A stretch of DNA of 30,221 nt from DASVBJ01 sp036375895 (GTDB lineage Bacteria > Actinomycetota > Actinomycetes > JACCUZ01): positions 1-30,221 of the forward strand of contig DASVBJ010000272.1 in the NCBI GenBank assembly GCA_036375895.1. The letters run 5' to 3'. The notes under the pieces were generated by a model. That model had not been told where the DNA came from. It did not search any database and saw only the letters and a list, made by a program, of their open reading frames with translations. Positions 22,030-29,714 of this stretch are shown here, piece after piece (the first letter of the stretch is position 1; each line of letters opens with the position of its first letter). A program made the translations under genes and the position numbers.

Positions 22030-23712
22030 TCAGGGCTGCCAGGGCGGGGCGTGCGTGCCGTCGAGCATCGGGATCCGGATGCCCACCTCACGGGCCGCGC
22101 GCTCCGCGATCTCGTAGCCGGCGTCGGCGTGGCGCAGCACCCCGGTGCCGGGGTCGTTGGTGAGCACCCGGGTGACCGCGTCGTACGCCGTGTCCGTGCC
22201 GTCCGCGACGACGACCACCCCGGCGTGGATGGACTTGCCGATGCCGACGCCGCCACCGTGGTGCACCGACACCCAGGTGGCGCCGGACGCCGTGTTGAGC
22301 AGCGCGTTCAGGATCGGCCAGTCGGCCACGGCGTCGGTGCCGTCGCGCATCCCCTCGGTCTCCCGCTCGGGCGAGGCCACCGAGCCGGCGTCCAGGTGGT
22401 CGCGTCCGATGACCACCGGCGCGGCGACCGCGCCGGAGCGCACCAGCTCGTTGAACGCCTGGCCGGCCACGTGCCGCTCGCCGTAGCCCAGCCAGCAGAT
22501 GCGCGACGGCAGCCCCTGCCCCTTCACCCGGGCCGCGGCGAAGCGCACCCAGCGCTGCAGCTGGTCGTCGTCCGGGAACGCCTTCAGCACGGCCTCGTCG
22601 GTGGCCGCGAGGTCGCCTCGCTCCCCAGACAGGCAGGCCCACCGGAACGGGCCTGCGCCGCGGGCGAACAGCGGCCGGATGTAGGCGACGACGAAGCCCG
22701 GGTAGGCGAACGCGTCCGCGAAGCCGGCGTCCTTCGCCTGCCCCCGCAGCCCGTTGCCGTAGTCGAAGACGACCGACCCGGCGTGCAGGAAGTCGACCAT
22801 CGCCCGGCAGTGCTCGGCCATCGCGGCGCGGGACCGCTCGACGTACTCCTGCGGCTTGGCCGCCCGCAGCTCGAGGGCCTCCGCGAGGGGCATCCCGTTG
22901 GGCACGTAGCCGTTCAGCTCGTCGTGCGCGGACGTCTGGTCGGTCACGATGTCGGGCGACCAGCCACGGCGTACCAGCTCGGGAAGCACGTCGGCGCAGT
23001 TGGCGACCACGGCCACCGACAGCGCCCGGCCCTCGCGCCGCGCGGCCTCCACCCGGGCCACCCCGTCGTCGAGCGAGTCGGCGATCTCGTCGAGGTAGCC
23101 GTGGTCGAGGCGGCGCTGCGCGCGCCACGGGTCGACCTCGATGCACAGGGCCGCGCCGCCGTTGCCGGTCACCGCGAGCGGCTGGGCCCCGCCCATGCCG
23201 CCCAGGCCGCCGGTCAGTGTGACGGTGCCCTTCAGCGACCCGCCGAAGTGCTGGTTGGCCACCTCGGCGAAGGTCGCGTAGGTGCCCTGGAGGATGCCCT
23301 GGGTGCCGATGTAGATCCACGACCCGGCCGTCATCTGCCCGTACATCATCAGGCCCGCGTCCTCGAGCTCGCGGAAGTGCTCGGGCGTCGCCCACTTCGG
23401 CACGAGCAGCGAGTTGGCGATGAGCACCCGCGGCGCCTGCGCGTGCGTGCGCACGACACCGACCGGCTTGCCCGACTGCACCAGCAGGGTGTCGTCGGGA
23501 GCCATCTCCCGCAGCGACCGGACGATCGCGTCGAAGGCCGGCCAGGACCGGGCCGCGCGGCCCGACCCGCCGTAGACCACGAGGTCGTCGGGCCGCTCGG
23601 CCACCTCCGGGTCCAGGTTGTTGTGCAGCATGCGCAGGGCGGCCTCGGCTCCCCACGACCGGCAGGACATCTCGGCGCCACGCGGGGCGCGGACGGTGCG
23701 TGCTCCCTCCAT
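22030..23712 (-). CDS. hutU: Urocanate hydratase
   Basis: Complete enzyme of 560 residues for the second step of histidine degradation, adding water to urocanate to give 4-imidazolone-5-propanoate, with tightly bound NAD as electrophile. The glycine-rich NAD loop TGGLGGMGGAQ lies at about 167-177. Other hallmarks are LHNNLDPEVAERP near the N-terminus, YGQMTAGSWIYIGTQGI, TDQTSAHDELNGYVP, CWLGYGERHVAG and VSVHHGGGVGIGKSIHAG near the C-terminus. I chose the ATG at 23712 because TAGGGT lies seven bases upstream, the leaderless pattern; a GTG at 23721 with GGGAGG seven bases upstream is the alternative. It is 48 bases downstream of pabC on the same strand. Confidence 0.97.
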   Translation of the reverse strand: MEGARTVRAPRGAEMSCRSWGAEAALRMLHNNLDPEVAERPDDLVVYGGSGRAARSWPAFDAIVRSLREMAPDDTLLVQSGKPVGVVRTHAQAPRVLIANSLLVPKWATPEHFRELEDAGLMMYGQMTAGSWIYIGTQGILQGTYATFAEVANQHFGGSLKGTVTLTGGLGGMGGAQPLAVTGNGGAALCIEVDPWRAQRRLDHGYLDEIADSLDDGVARVEAARREGRALSVAVVANCADVLPELVRRGWSPDIVTDQTSAHDELNGYVPNGMPLAEALELRAAKPQEYVERSRAAMAEHCRAMVDFLHAGSVVFDYGNGLRGQAKDAGFADAFAYPGFVVAYIRPLFARGAGPFRWACLSGERGDLAATDEAVLKAFPDDDQLQRWVRFAAARVKGQGLPSRICWLGYGERHVAGQAFNELVRSGAVAAPVVIGRDHLDAGSVASPERETEGMRDGTDAVADWPILNALLNTASGATWVSVHHGGGVGIGKSIHAGVVVVADGTDTAYDAVTRVLTNDPGTGVLRHADAGYEIAERAAREVGIRIPMLDGTHAPPWQP

Positions 23713-23719
23713 GGCGAGC

Positions 23720-23725
23720 ACCCTA
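23720..23725 (-). promoter_or_regulatory. Candidate leaderless -10 box of hutU
   Basis: TAGGGT on the minus strand is followed by seven bases and then the hutU ATG. The 16-base stretch from this box to the ATG differs from the matching hutH stretch at only two positions, which suggests a shared promoter type. No clear -35. Confidence 0.5.
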
Positions 23726-23760
23726 GAGCCTCCCGGCCGCTTCCCTCCCGCGCCGCGACC

Positions 23761-24582
23761 TCACGGGTCGAGGTCGGCCGCCGACCGCTCGGCGAACACG
23801 CGCGCGGCGTGCGCGGTGAGCGGGCCGGGCGCGGTCAGCGCACGGCCGTCGACGGCATGCACTGGCTGCACGTCACGCGTCGAGGAGCTGATGAACACCT
23901 CGTCGGCCTCGAGCAGCGCCGACATCGGCAGGTCGCGCTCCGCCGCCCCCACCCACTCGATCACCAGGGCGCGGGTCACGCCGGCCAGGCAGCCGGCCGA
24001 CAGCGGCGGCGTGACGAGCTCGCCGCCGAGACCGACGAAGATGTTGGACCCGGTGCCCTCGCACAGGTTGCCGGCGGTGTTGGCGAAGATCGCCTCCTCG
24101 GCGTCGTGCCGGCGGGCGTGCGCGAGGGCGACGACGTTGTCCGCGTACGACGTGGTCTTGAGGCCTGCGGTCGCGCTCCGCTCGTTGCGCGGCCAGGGCA
24201 CCGTCGCCACCGCGGTCGACGCCGGCCACCTCGGCAGCGGCGCCACCGCCACCACGAGGGTCGGCGGGTTGCTGCCGCGGTCGGACCCGAGCGGGCTGAC
24301 CCCGCCCGTGTAGGTGATCCGCAGCCGCAGCGGCCCGCTGGTGTCGTTCTCGCGCAGCGTGTCCTCGACGGCGTGCCGGACGAGGTCGAGGTCCGGGTCG
24401 GGCAGCCCGAGCCCGCGCGCCGAGCCGGCCAGCCGCGCGAGGTGCCGGGTCAGCGCGAACGGCACGCCGGCGACTACCCGCGCGGTCTCGAAGACGCCGT
24501 CACCGACGGTCAGACCGTGGTCGAAGGCCGAGACGAGGGCCTCCTCGGCCTCCACGATGGTGCCGTTGACCCAGGTCCTCAC
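23761..24582 (-). CDS. pabC: Aminodeoxychorismate lyase / class IV aminotransferase
   Basis: PLP-dependent fold-type IV enzyme of 273 residues. In this setting it most likely releases pyruvate from 4-amino-4-deoxychorismate to give p-aminobenzoate for folate. The PLP lysine is Lys142 in GLKTTSYADN; other marks are TWVNGTIVEAEEALVSAFDHGLTVGDGVFET at the N-terminus, EAIFANTAGNLCEGTGSNIF and EVFISSSTRDVQPV. Branched-chain or D-amino-acid aminotransferases share these motifs, so the assignment leans on the four-base GTGA overlap with pabB. The GTG at 24582 is fixed by that overlap. It sits between hutH-pabB upstream and hutU downstream on the same strand. Confidence 0.88.
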   Translation of the reverse strand: MRTWVNGTIVEAEEALVSAFDHGLTVGDGVFETARVVAGVPFALTRHLARLAGSARGLGLPDPDLDLVRHAVEDTLRENDTSGPLRLRITYTGGVSPLGSDRGSNPPTLVVAVAPLPRWPASTAVATVPWPRNERSATAGLKTTSYADNVVALAHARRHDAEEAIFANTAGNLCEGTGSNIFVGLGGELVTPPLSAGCLAGVTRALVIEWVGAAERDLPMSALLEADEVFISSSTRDVQPVHAVDGRALTAPGPLTAHAARVFAERSAADLDP

Positions 24583-25610
24583 GTGCCGCTCCGTCCCGCC
24601 GCGACGGCCAGCAGCCTGGCCGCCTTCAGCTCGGTCTCGTCCCACTCGGTCTCCGGGTCGGAGGCCCAGGTGATGCCGGCGCCGGTGCCGAAGCACAGGC
24701 GGTCAAGGTGCCTCCAGAAGGTACGGATGCCGACGGCCAGGCAGGCCTCCTGCCGGTCGGCGTCCACCCATCCCACCGCGCCACAGTAGGGCCCGCGAGG
24801 GACCGGCTCGATCTCGCCGATGATCCGCAGGGCGCTGGACTTGGGTGCGCCGCTCACGGAGCCTGGCGGGAAGGCGGCCGCCAGCAGCTCGGGCCACGCC
24901 GCGCCGGCACGCAGCCGCGCGCGCACCGTGGAGACCAGGTGCACGAGCCCGGGGTGCTCCTCGACGTGGCAGAGCAGCGGCACCTCCACCGAGCCCACCT
25001 CGGCCACCGCGCCCAGGTCGTTGCGCACCAGGTCGACGATCATGACGTTCTCGGCGTGGTCCTTGGGGCGCAGGTCCGCGGCCGTCGCCCCGGTGCCCTT
25101 GATCGGCCCGGACTCGACGACGTCGCCGGACCGCCGGAGGAACAGCTCCGGCGAGGCGGTGACCACGTGCACGTCGTACGCCGGGAGCCGCACCACCCCC
25201 GCGTAGGGCGCCGGGTTGCCGCTCGCCAGCAGCCCCGCCAGCCCGACCGCGTCGCAGCCGGCGGGCCACGGCGCGGACAGCACCCGGCAGACGTTCACCT
25301 GGTAGACCTCGCCGGCCGCGATGTCCCGGCGGACCCGCTCGACCGCGGCGAGGTAGCCGGCCCGGTCGATCGAGGACCGCCAGGCGCCCCGCGGCGGACC
25401 CTGCCAGGCCGCCGTCGGCAGCGGCGCGGGCCGCACGTCGGCGAAGCGGGCGCAGGTCAGCCGGCCCTCGAAGGTCGCGACGACCGCCCACCAGCCCTCG
25501 GTGTCCAGCGCGGCCGGGTCGTCGGTCACCTCGAGCAGGCCCGTCGCCAGCCGGCCGCCGAACCAGGCCAGCGCCGTGCCGGCGCCGGGCGGGGCGTCAG
25601 GCGAGGGCAC
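24579..25610 (-). CDS. pabB: Aminodeoxychorismate synthase component I
   Basis: Chorismate-binding enzyme (343 residues) that, with a glutamine amidotransferase, makes 4-amino-4-deoxychorismate. PIKGT with Lys171 is present; this lysine is the residue typical of PabB, whereas anthranilate synthase TrpE has alanine there. Further blocks are AGEVYQVNVCR, DLVRNDLGAV, PPGSVSGAPK and GAGITWASDPETEWDET. The protein is clearly shorter than E. coli PabB at the N-terminus, but the chorismate-binding domain is complete. Its GTG start lies within the hutH 3' end (14-base overlap). No pabA/trpG amidotransferase is in the window, so that subunit must come from elsewhere. Confidence 0.9.
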   Translation of the reverse strand: MPSPDAPPGAGTALAWFGGRLATGLLEVTDDPAALDTEGWWAVVATFEGRLTCARFADVRPAPLPTAAWQGPPRGAWRSSIDRAGYLAAVERVRRDIAAGEVYQVNVCRVLSAPWPAGCDAVGLAGLLASGNPAPYAGVVRLPAYDVHVVTASPELFLRRSGDVVESGPIKGTGATAADLRPKDHAENVMIVDLVRNDLGAVAEVGSVEVPLLCHVEEHPGLVHLVSTVRARLRAGAAWPELLAAAFPPGSVSGAPKSSALRIIGEIEPVPRGPYCGAVGWVDADRQEACLAVGIRTFWRHLDRLCFGTGAGITWASDPETEWDETELKAARLLAVAAGRSGT

Positions 25611-27135
25611 CGACCGCCGCCTCGGCGGCCGCGACGAGGTCCGGCAGCAGCGCGTCGACCGTGGCGAGCTGGCCCGCCACCTCGCGGTCGGCGTCCATCG
25701 CGGCGACCCGGTCGCGGACCAGGCGGTGCACGGCTCCGCTCGCCGCGCCGGGCGCGGCGACGGAGGCCCGGAAGTCGATGGCCTGCGCCGCCGCGACGAT
25801 CTCGACGGCCAGGACGGCGCGCACGTTGGCGACGACCTCGCGCAGCTTGCGCATGGACGTCCAGCCCATCGAGACGTGGTCCTCCTGGTTGCCCGAGGTG
25901 GGGATGGTGTCCACGCTCGACGGGTGGGCGAGCACCTTGTTCTCGCTGACCAGGGAGGCCGCGGTGTACTGCGCGATCATGAACCCGGAGTTGGTGCCGG
26001 GCTCGCGGGCCAGGAATGCCGGCAGGTCGCGGGAGAACGCCGGGTCGAGCATCCGGTCGGTGCGCCGCTCGGAGATGCTGGCGAGCTCGGCGGCGGCGAT
26101 GGCGAGCATGTCGCCCGCGAACGCGAGCGGCTCGCCGTGGAAGTTGCCGGTCGACATGACCTCGCCGTCCGGCACGATCACCGGGTTGTCGACGATCGAG
26201 CCGAGCTCGATGTCGATGACCCGCCGGGCGTGAGCCAGGACGTCGCGCACCGCCCCGTGCACCTGCGGGGCACAGCGCAGGCAGTAGGAGTCCTGCACCG
26301 CGTGGTCGCTCTCCCGGTGCGAGGCGACCAGCGGCGAGCCGGCCAGCAGGCGGCGCAGGTTCGCGGCGCTGGCCAGCTGGCCGGGGTGCGGCCGGATCAC
26401 CTGGACGCGCTCGTCGTACGGCCGGTCGGTGCCGAGCAGCGCCTCGACGCTCATCGCGCACGCGAGGTCGGCGACCTTGACGAGCAGCTCGACCTCGGCG
26501 ATGGCGAGCGAGAGCAGCACCTGCATGGGCTCGGTGCCGTTGATCAGGGACAGGCCCTCCTTCGCGGCCAGGGTCAGCGGCTCGAGCCCGGCCTCGGCCA
26601 GCAGCTCGGCGGCCGGTCGGCCGTGCGGGTCGTCGCCGGCGCGGCGCAGGCGCCCCTCGCCGACCAGCGGCTGGGCGAGGTGGGCGAGCTGGGCCAGGTC
26701 TCCGGACGCGCCGACCGAGCCCTTCCCCGGGATGACCGGCAGCAGGCCGCGGTCGAGCAGCTCGAGCAGCCTGCGCGGCAGGTCGACGCGGACGCCCGAG
26801 TAGCCGGCGGTGAGCGTGCGGGCGCGCAGCAGCAGCAGGCCGCGCACCGCGTCGTCGGGCAGCGGCGCACCGACTCCCGCGGAGTGCGACCGGACCAGCG
26901 CGAGCTGCATGCGCTCCAGGTCCTGCCGCCCGACGTGGGTGTCAGCGAGCGCGCCGAAGCCGGTGGTGATGCCGTACATCACCTTGTCCTGCTCGACGGC
27001 GTCGGCCACCACCCGGCGGCTGCGCTCCATGCGCGCCTCGACGTCGGGCCCGAGCTCGGCCCGGGCCTGTCCGCGCGCCACGGCCACCAGGTCTTCCAGC
27101 GTGAGGGCGTCGCCGGTCACGATCACGGTCCGCAT
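25597..27135 (-). CDS. hutH: Histidine ammonia-lyase
   Basis: First enzyme of histidine degradation (512 residues), which removes ammonia from L-histidine to give urocanate. The self-made MIO cofactor comes from Ala143-Ser144-Gly145 in GSVGASGDLA; the catalytic tyrosine lies in YGITTGFG (Tyr54). Other typical blocks are LVRSHSAGVG, NGTEPMQVLLSLA, QDSYCLRCAPQVHG and NQEDHVSMGW near residue 412. The ATG at 27135 is favoured over an alternative nine bases upstream because TAGGTT ends seven bases before it, giving a leaderless start. It is first in a hutH-pabB-pabC run on the minus strand and diverges from a CapA-like gene 32 bases away. Confidence 0.97.
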   Translation of the reverse strand: MRTVIVTGDALTLEDLVAVARGQARAELGPDVEARMERSRRVVADAVEQDKVMYGITTGFGALADTHVGRQDLERMQLALVRSHSAGVGAPLPDDAVRGLLLLRARTLTAGYSGVRVDLPRRLLELLDRGLLPVIPGKGSVGASGDLAQLAHLAQPLVGEGRLRRAGDDPHGRPAAELLAEAGLEPLTLAAKEGLSLINGTEPMQVLLSLAIAEVELLVKVADLACAMSVEALLGTDRPYDERVQVIRPHPGQLASAANLRRLLAGSPLVASHRESDHAVQDSYCLRCAPQVHGAVRDVLAHARRVIDIELGSIVDNPVIVPDGEVMSTGNFHGEPLAFAGDMLAIAAAELASISERRTDRMLDPAFSRDLPAFLAREPGTNSGFMIAQYTAASLVSENKVLAHPSSVDTIPTSGNQEDHVSMGWTSMRKLREVVANVRAVLAVEIVAAAQAIDFRASVAAPGAASGAVHRLVRDRVAAMDADREVAGQLATVDALLPDLVAAAEAAVGALA

Positions 27136-27142
27136 GGCGGGC

Positions 27143-27160
27143 AACCTAGCCCGTTACGCT
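27143..27160. promoter_or_regulatory. Overlapping divergent leaderless promoters (hutH / capA-like)
   Basis: TAGGTT on the minus strand (27143-27148) is seven bases before the hutH ATG, and TACGCT on the plus strand (27155-27160) is seven bases before the GTG of the CapA-like gene. Only six bases separate the two boxes, so each promoter's -35 region falls in the other's start region. Neither gene has a ribosome binding site. Confidence 0.6.
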
Positions 27161-27167
27161 GCCCGCC

Positions 27168-28304
27168 GTGACGGCTGGGCGGGCGCGTGTCCTCTCGGTT
27201 GCTGCGCTGCTCGCCCTGACGGCGTGCGCGGGAGCGGCCGGGGAGGTCGGCGCGCCGCCGGTGACCCCGGCCACGTCCTCGGCGACGCCCCCGCCGTCCG
27301 CGGGCCCCACGCAGGTGCCACCGCGGCCGCCCTCGCCAGGCCCGAGCGGCGGCGCGGTGACGCTGGCTTTCGCGGGTGACGTGCACTTCGAGGACGAGCT
27401 GCGGGCCCGGCTGGCCGACCCGGCCGGGGCGCTCGCCCCGGTCGCGCCGCTGCTCTCCGCCGCCGACCTGACGGTGGTGAACCTGGAGACCGCGATCACC
27501 GGGCGCGGCGCGCCGGAGCCGAAGAAGTACCACTTCCGCACGTCGCCCGCCGCACTGGTCGCGCTGCACGCCGCCGGCGTCGACGTGGTGACGATGGCCA
27601 ACAACCACGCGGTCGACTTCGGCGCGGCCGGGCTCGCCGACACGCTCGCGGCCGTCCGGCGCAGCCCGGTGCCGGTGGTGGGCATCGGGCGGGACGCCGA
27701 CGCCGCCTTCTCCCCGTACGTCGCGTCCGTCCGGGGCACCAGGGTTGCCGTCCTCGGCGCCACCCAGGTGCCCGACCGCACCGCCGCCGCGTGGCCGGCG
27801 GGGCCCGGCCGGGCGGGCGTGGCCGTGGCCCGTGACCCCTCCCGGCTGCTGCGGGCCGTGCGCCAGGCCCGCGGCCGCGCGGACGTGGTCGTCGTCTACC
27901 TGCACTGGGGCACCGAGCGGGTGGGCTGCCCGACCCCGGAGCAGCGCTCGCTCGCCCGGGCGCTGGCCGCGGCCGGCGCCGACGTCGTGGTCGGCAGCCA
28001 CGCGCACGTGCTGCTGGGCGCCGGCTCCCTGGGACACACGTACGTCGGGTACGGGCTGGGCAACTTCGTCTGGTACTCCCCCAACTCCACCGCGGAGGCC
28101 ACCTCGGGCGTGCTCACCCTCACGCTGCGGGGGCGTCGGGTGGCCGCGCAGCGGTGGGCCCCGGCGCACATCGGGCGGGACGGCGTCCCGCGCCCGGTCG
28201 CCGGCGCCGAGAGCTCGCAGCTCGTGACGGCCTGGTCAGCTCTGCGCGGCTGCACCGGCCTCGCCCACCCCCAAGATCCTTTGGACGCAGACACACCGGA
28301 CTGA
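27168..28304 (+). CDS. CapA-like metallophosphatase lipoprotein (PGA_cap domain)
   Basis: Exported lipoprotein of 378 residues: signal peptide with lipobox LTAC (Cys20), a Pro/Ser/Thr-rich spacer (about 26-61), then a PGA_cap/CapA calcineurin-like phosphoesterase domain. Visible domain motifs are AFAGDVHFEDEL, VVNLETAIT, MANNHAVDFG with the Asn-His metal pair, YLHWGTE and VVGSHAHVLLG, then YGLGNFVW. CapA was described in poly-gamma-glutamate export in Bacillus, but most actinobacterial homologues have no assigned substrate and no capB/capC are nearby. The GTG start lacks a ribosome site and has TACGCT seven bases upstream. It converges with the arginase-family gene, 74 bases apart. Confidence 0.92.
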   Translation: MTAGRARVLSVAALLALTACAGAAGEVGAPPVTPATSSATPPPSAGPTQVPPRPPSPGPSGGAVTLAFAGDVHFEDELRARLADPAGALAPVAPLLSAADLTVVNLETAITGRGAPEPKKYHFRTSPAALVALHAAGVDVVTMANNHAVDFGAAGLADTLAAVRRSPVPVVGIGRDADAAFSPYVASVRGTRVAVLGATQVPDRTAAAWPAGPGRAGVAVARDPSRLLRAVRQARGRADVVVVYLHWGTERVGCPTPEQRSLARALAAAGADVVVGSHAHVLLGAGSLGHTYVGYGLGNFVWYSPNSTAEATSGVLTLTLRGRRVAAQRWAPAHIGRDGVPRPVAGAESSQLVTAWSALRGCTGLAHPQDPLDADTPD

Positions 28305-28329
28305 CGGCGTGTCGGGTGTCGGAGCGTCC
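28283..28329. terminator. Long imperfect hairpin between convergent capA-like and hutG-like genes
   Basis: GGACGC (28283-28288) and ACACC (28293-28297) pair with GGTGT (28315-28319) and GCGTCC (28324-28329), an imperfect stem that spans the stop codon of the CapA-like gene. There is no U-tract. Placement between convergent genes suggests a terminator; the rest of the 74-base gap shows nothing else. Confidence 0.4.
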
Positions 28330-28378
28330 ATCTGAGCGGGTCGAGGCAGCTGGCGCCCCCCGTCAGTACGGCGAGGGG

Positions 28379-29299
28379 TCAGCGGTCGCGGCAGGCGAGC
28401 CCGGCCGCGGCCTCCAGCAGGCACAGGGCGGCGAGCCGCACGGTCCGCTGGTCGGGAGCGTCCGCACCGGCGTCGACCTCGGTGACGTCGACCGCGACCA
28501 CCCGGCCGTCCCGTCCGGCCAGGTAGGCGGCGTCCCGCAGCTCGTGGGCGCTGAGGCCCCCGGGCACGCTCGCGGGGCAGCCGGGCGCGACCGACCGGTC
28601 GCAGACGTCCACGTCGAGGTCGACGTAGACCGGCGCGTCACCGCGGCCGGCGATGTCGAGCGCCTCGCGGACGCAGTCGGCGACCCCGCGCCGCTCGACG
28701 TCGCGGCGGGTCAGGATTGTGATGCCCCAGGCGGCCGCCTCCTCGGCGTAGGACCGGGAGTTGGCCCAGTCGTCGATGCCGACCTGCACGACGCGGGTCG
28801 GGTCGAGCCCGGCCTCGACGAGCCGGCGCACCGGGGAGCCGTTGGACACGCCCTCGCGGATGTCGTGGTGGGCGTCGAGCGTGACGAGACCGGCGCCGCC
28901 CAGGTGCTCGCCGAGTGCCCCGCGCATCACGGCGTACGTGATCGAGTTGTCCCCGCCGCAGGCCACCAGCAGCCGCGCCTCGTCCACCGCGCGCTCGGCC
29001 GCGGCCATCGTGGCCGCCTCGTCCCCGTCGGGGTCCGCGTGGTCGCCCAGGTCGCTGGCGGCCAGGTCGGCGAGGTCCACCCCGCGCGACGCGGCGTACG
29101 TCGAGTAGCGGGCCAGCGCGGCCCGCACCGCGGCCGGCGTGCGGTGGGCCTGGGTCGGCGAGAGCGACGTGCGCGAGGCCGGCACCCCGAGCAGGGCGAT
29201 GTCGACCGGGCGGTCGCCGGGCCCGGCGGCGAGCCAGTGCGCGGCGCGTGGCCAGCGCGGGTCCTGCGGGGTTGCGGGCGTCGGAGTCGGGCTGGTCAT
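28379..29299 (-). CDS. hutG: Arginase-family hydrolase, probable formimidoylglutamase
   Basis: Ureohydrolase-fold protein of 306 residues. The three metal motifs are GGDNS (115-119), DAHHDIRE (142-149) and DLDVDVCD (227-234). The first motif has Asn118 where arginases have the metal-ligand histidine (GGDHS). With hutH, hutU and hutI in the same window, hydrolysis of N-formimidoyl-L-glutamate to glutamate and formamide is the most economical role; agmatinase or another guanidino hydrolase remains possible. The ATG at 29299 gives a normal N-terminus and has CAAGAT six bases upstream, perhaps a leaderless start. It diverges from the tRNA cluster and converges with the CapA-like gene. Confidence 0.8.
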   Translation of the reverse strand: MTSPTPTPATPQDPRWPRAAHWLAAGPGDRPVDIALLGVPASRTSLSPTQAHRTPAAVRAALARYSTYAASRGVDLADLAASDLGDHADPDGDEAATMAAAERAVDEARLLVACGGDNSITYAVMRGALGEHLGGAGLVTLDAHHDIREGVSNGSPVRRLVEAGLDPTRVVQVGIDDWANSRSYAEEAAAWGITILTRRDVERRGVADCVREALDIAGRGDAPVYVDLDVDVCDRSVAPGCPASVPGGLSAHELRDAAYLAGRDGRVVAVDVTEVDAGADAPDQRTVRLAALCLLEAAAGLACRDR

Positions 29300-29330
29300 G
29301 GGCCGATCTTGGCAGGTGCCGGGGATCACT

Positions 29331-29360
29331 TTGGCCGCGCCGTCGGCCATGGGCTATCGT
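29331..29360 (+). promoter_or_regulatory. Candidate promoter of the tRNA-Gly/Cys/Val cluster
   Basis: TTGGCC (29331-29336), 18 bases, then TATCGT (29355-29360). Transcription would begin about 30 bases before tRNA-Gly. This is the only convincing two-box housekeeping-type promoter in this gap. Confidence 0.5.
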
Positions 29361-29397
29361 CTACTCCGCACCTCGGGGGCATCGCCCCGGAGCGCAC

Positions 29398-29470
29398 GCG
29401 GACGTGGCTCAGTTGGTAGAGCATCACCTTGCCAAGGTGAGGGTCGCGGGTTCGAATCCCGTCGTCCGCT
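29398..29470 (+). tRNA. tRNA-Gly (anticodon GCC)
   Basis: A 73-base cloverleaf: acceptor GCGGACG pairs with CGTCCGC, D-arm GGCTCAGTTGGTAGAGC, anticodon arm TCACC-TTGCCAA-GGTGA with GCC at 29431-29433, T-arm GCGGG-TTCGAAT-CCCGT, discriminator T. CCA is not encoded. It is first of a Gly-Cys-Val cluster, an arrangement common in actinobacteria. Confidence 0.97.
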
Positions 29471-29511
29471 CGATACGAGGAGATCGGGAGGCTTTCCGGT
29501 TTCACCCACTC

Positions 29512-29582
29512 GGTGGAGTGGCCGAGAGGCGAGGCAACGGCCTGCAAAGCCGTCTACACGGGTTCAAATCCCGTCTCCACCT
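29512..29582 (+). tRNA. tRNA-Cys (anticodon GCA)
   Basis: A 71-base cloverleaf: acceptor GGTGGAG pairs with CTCCACC, anticodon arm ACGGC-CTGCAAA-GCCGT with GCA at 29544-29546, T-arm ACGGG-TTCAAAT-CCCGT, discriminator T, the base needed for cysteinyl-tRNA synthetase. CCA is not encoded. It follows tRNA-Gly by 41 bases. Confidence 0.97.
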
Positions 29583-29600
29583 CGACAGCACCACCAGCAC

Positions 29601-29678
29601 GGGCGATTGGCGCAGTCTGGCTAGCGCGCTTCCCTGACACGGAAGAGGTCACAGGTTCAAGTCCTGTATCGCCCACCA
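29601..29678 (+). tRNA. tRNA-Val (anticodon GAC), CCA encoded
   Basis: Acceptor GGGCGAT pairs with ATCGCCC; anticodon arm CTTCC-CTGACAC-GGAAG with GAC at 29636-29638; T-arm ACAGG-TTCAAGT-CCTGT; discriminator A at 29675. The CCA end (29676-29678) is present in the DNA, unlike in its two neighbours. It shares its acceptor stem with the tRNA-Val(CAC) at 17065-17136. Confidence 0.97.
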
Positions 29679-29714
29679 GAAAGACGCAGGTCAGAGGCCC
29701 GCCCCCCGCTTCTC

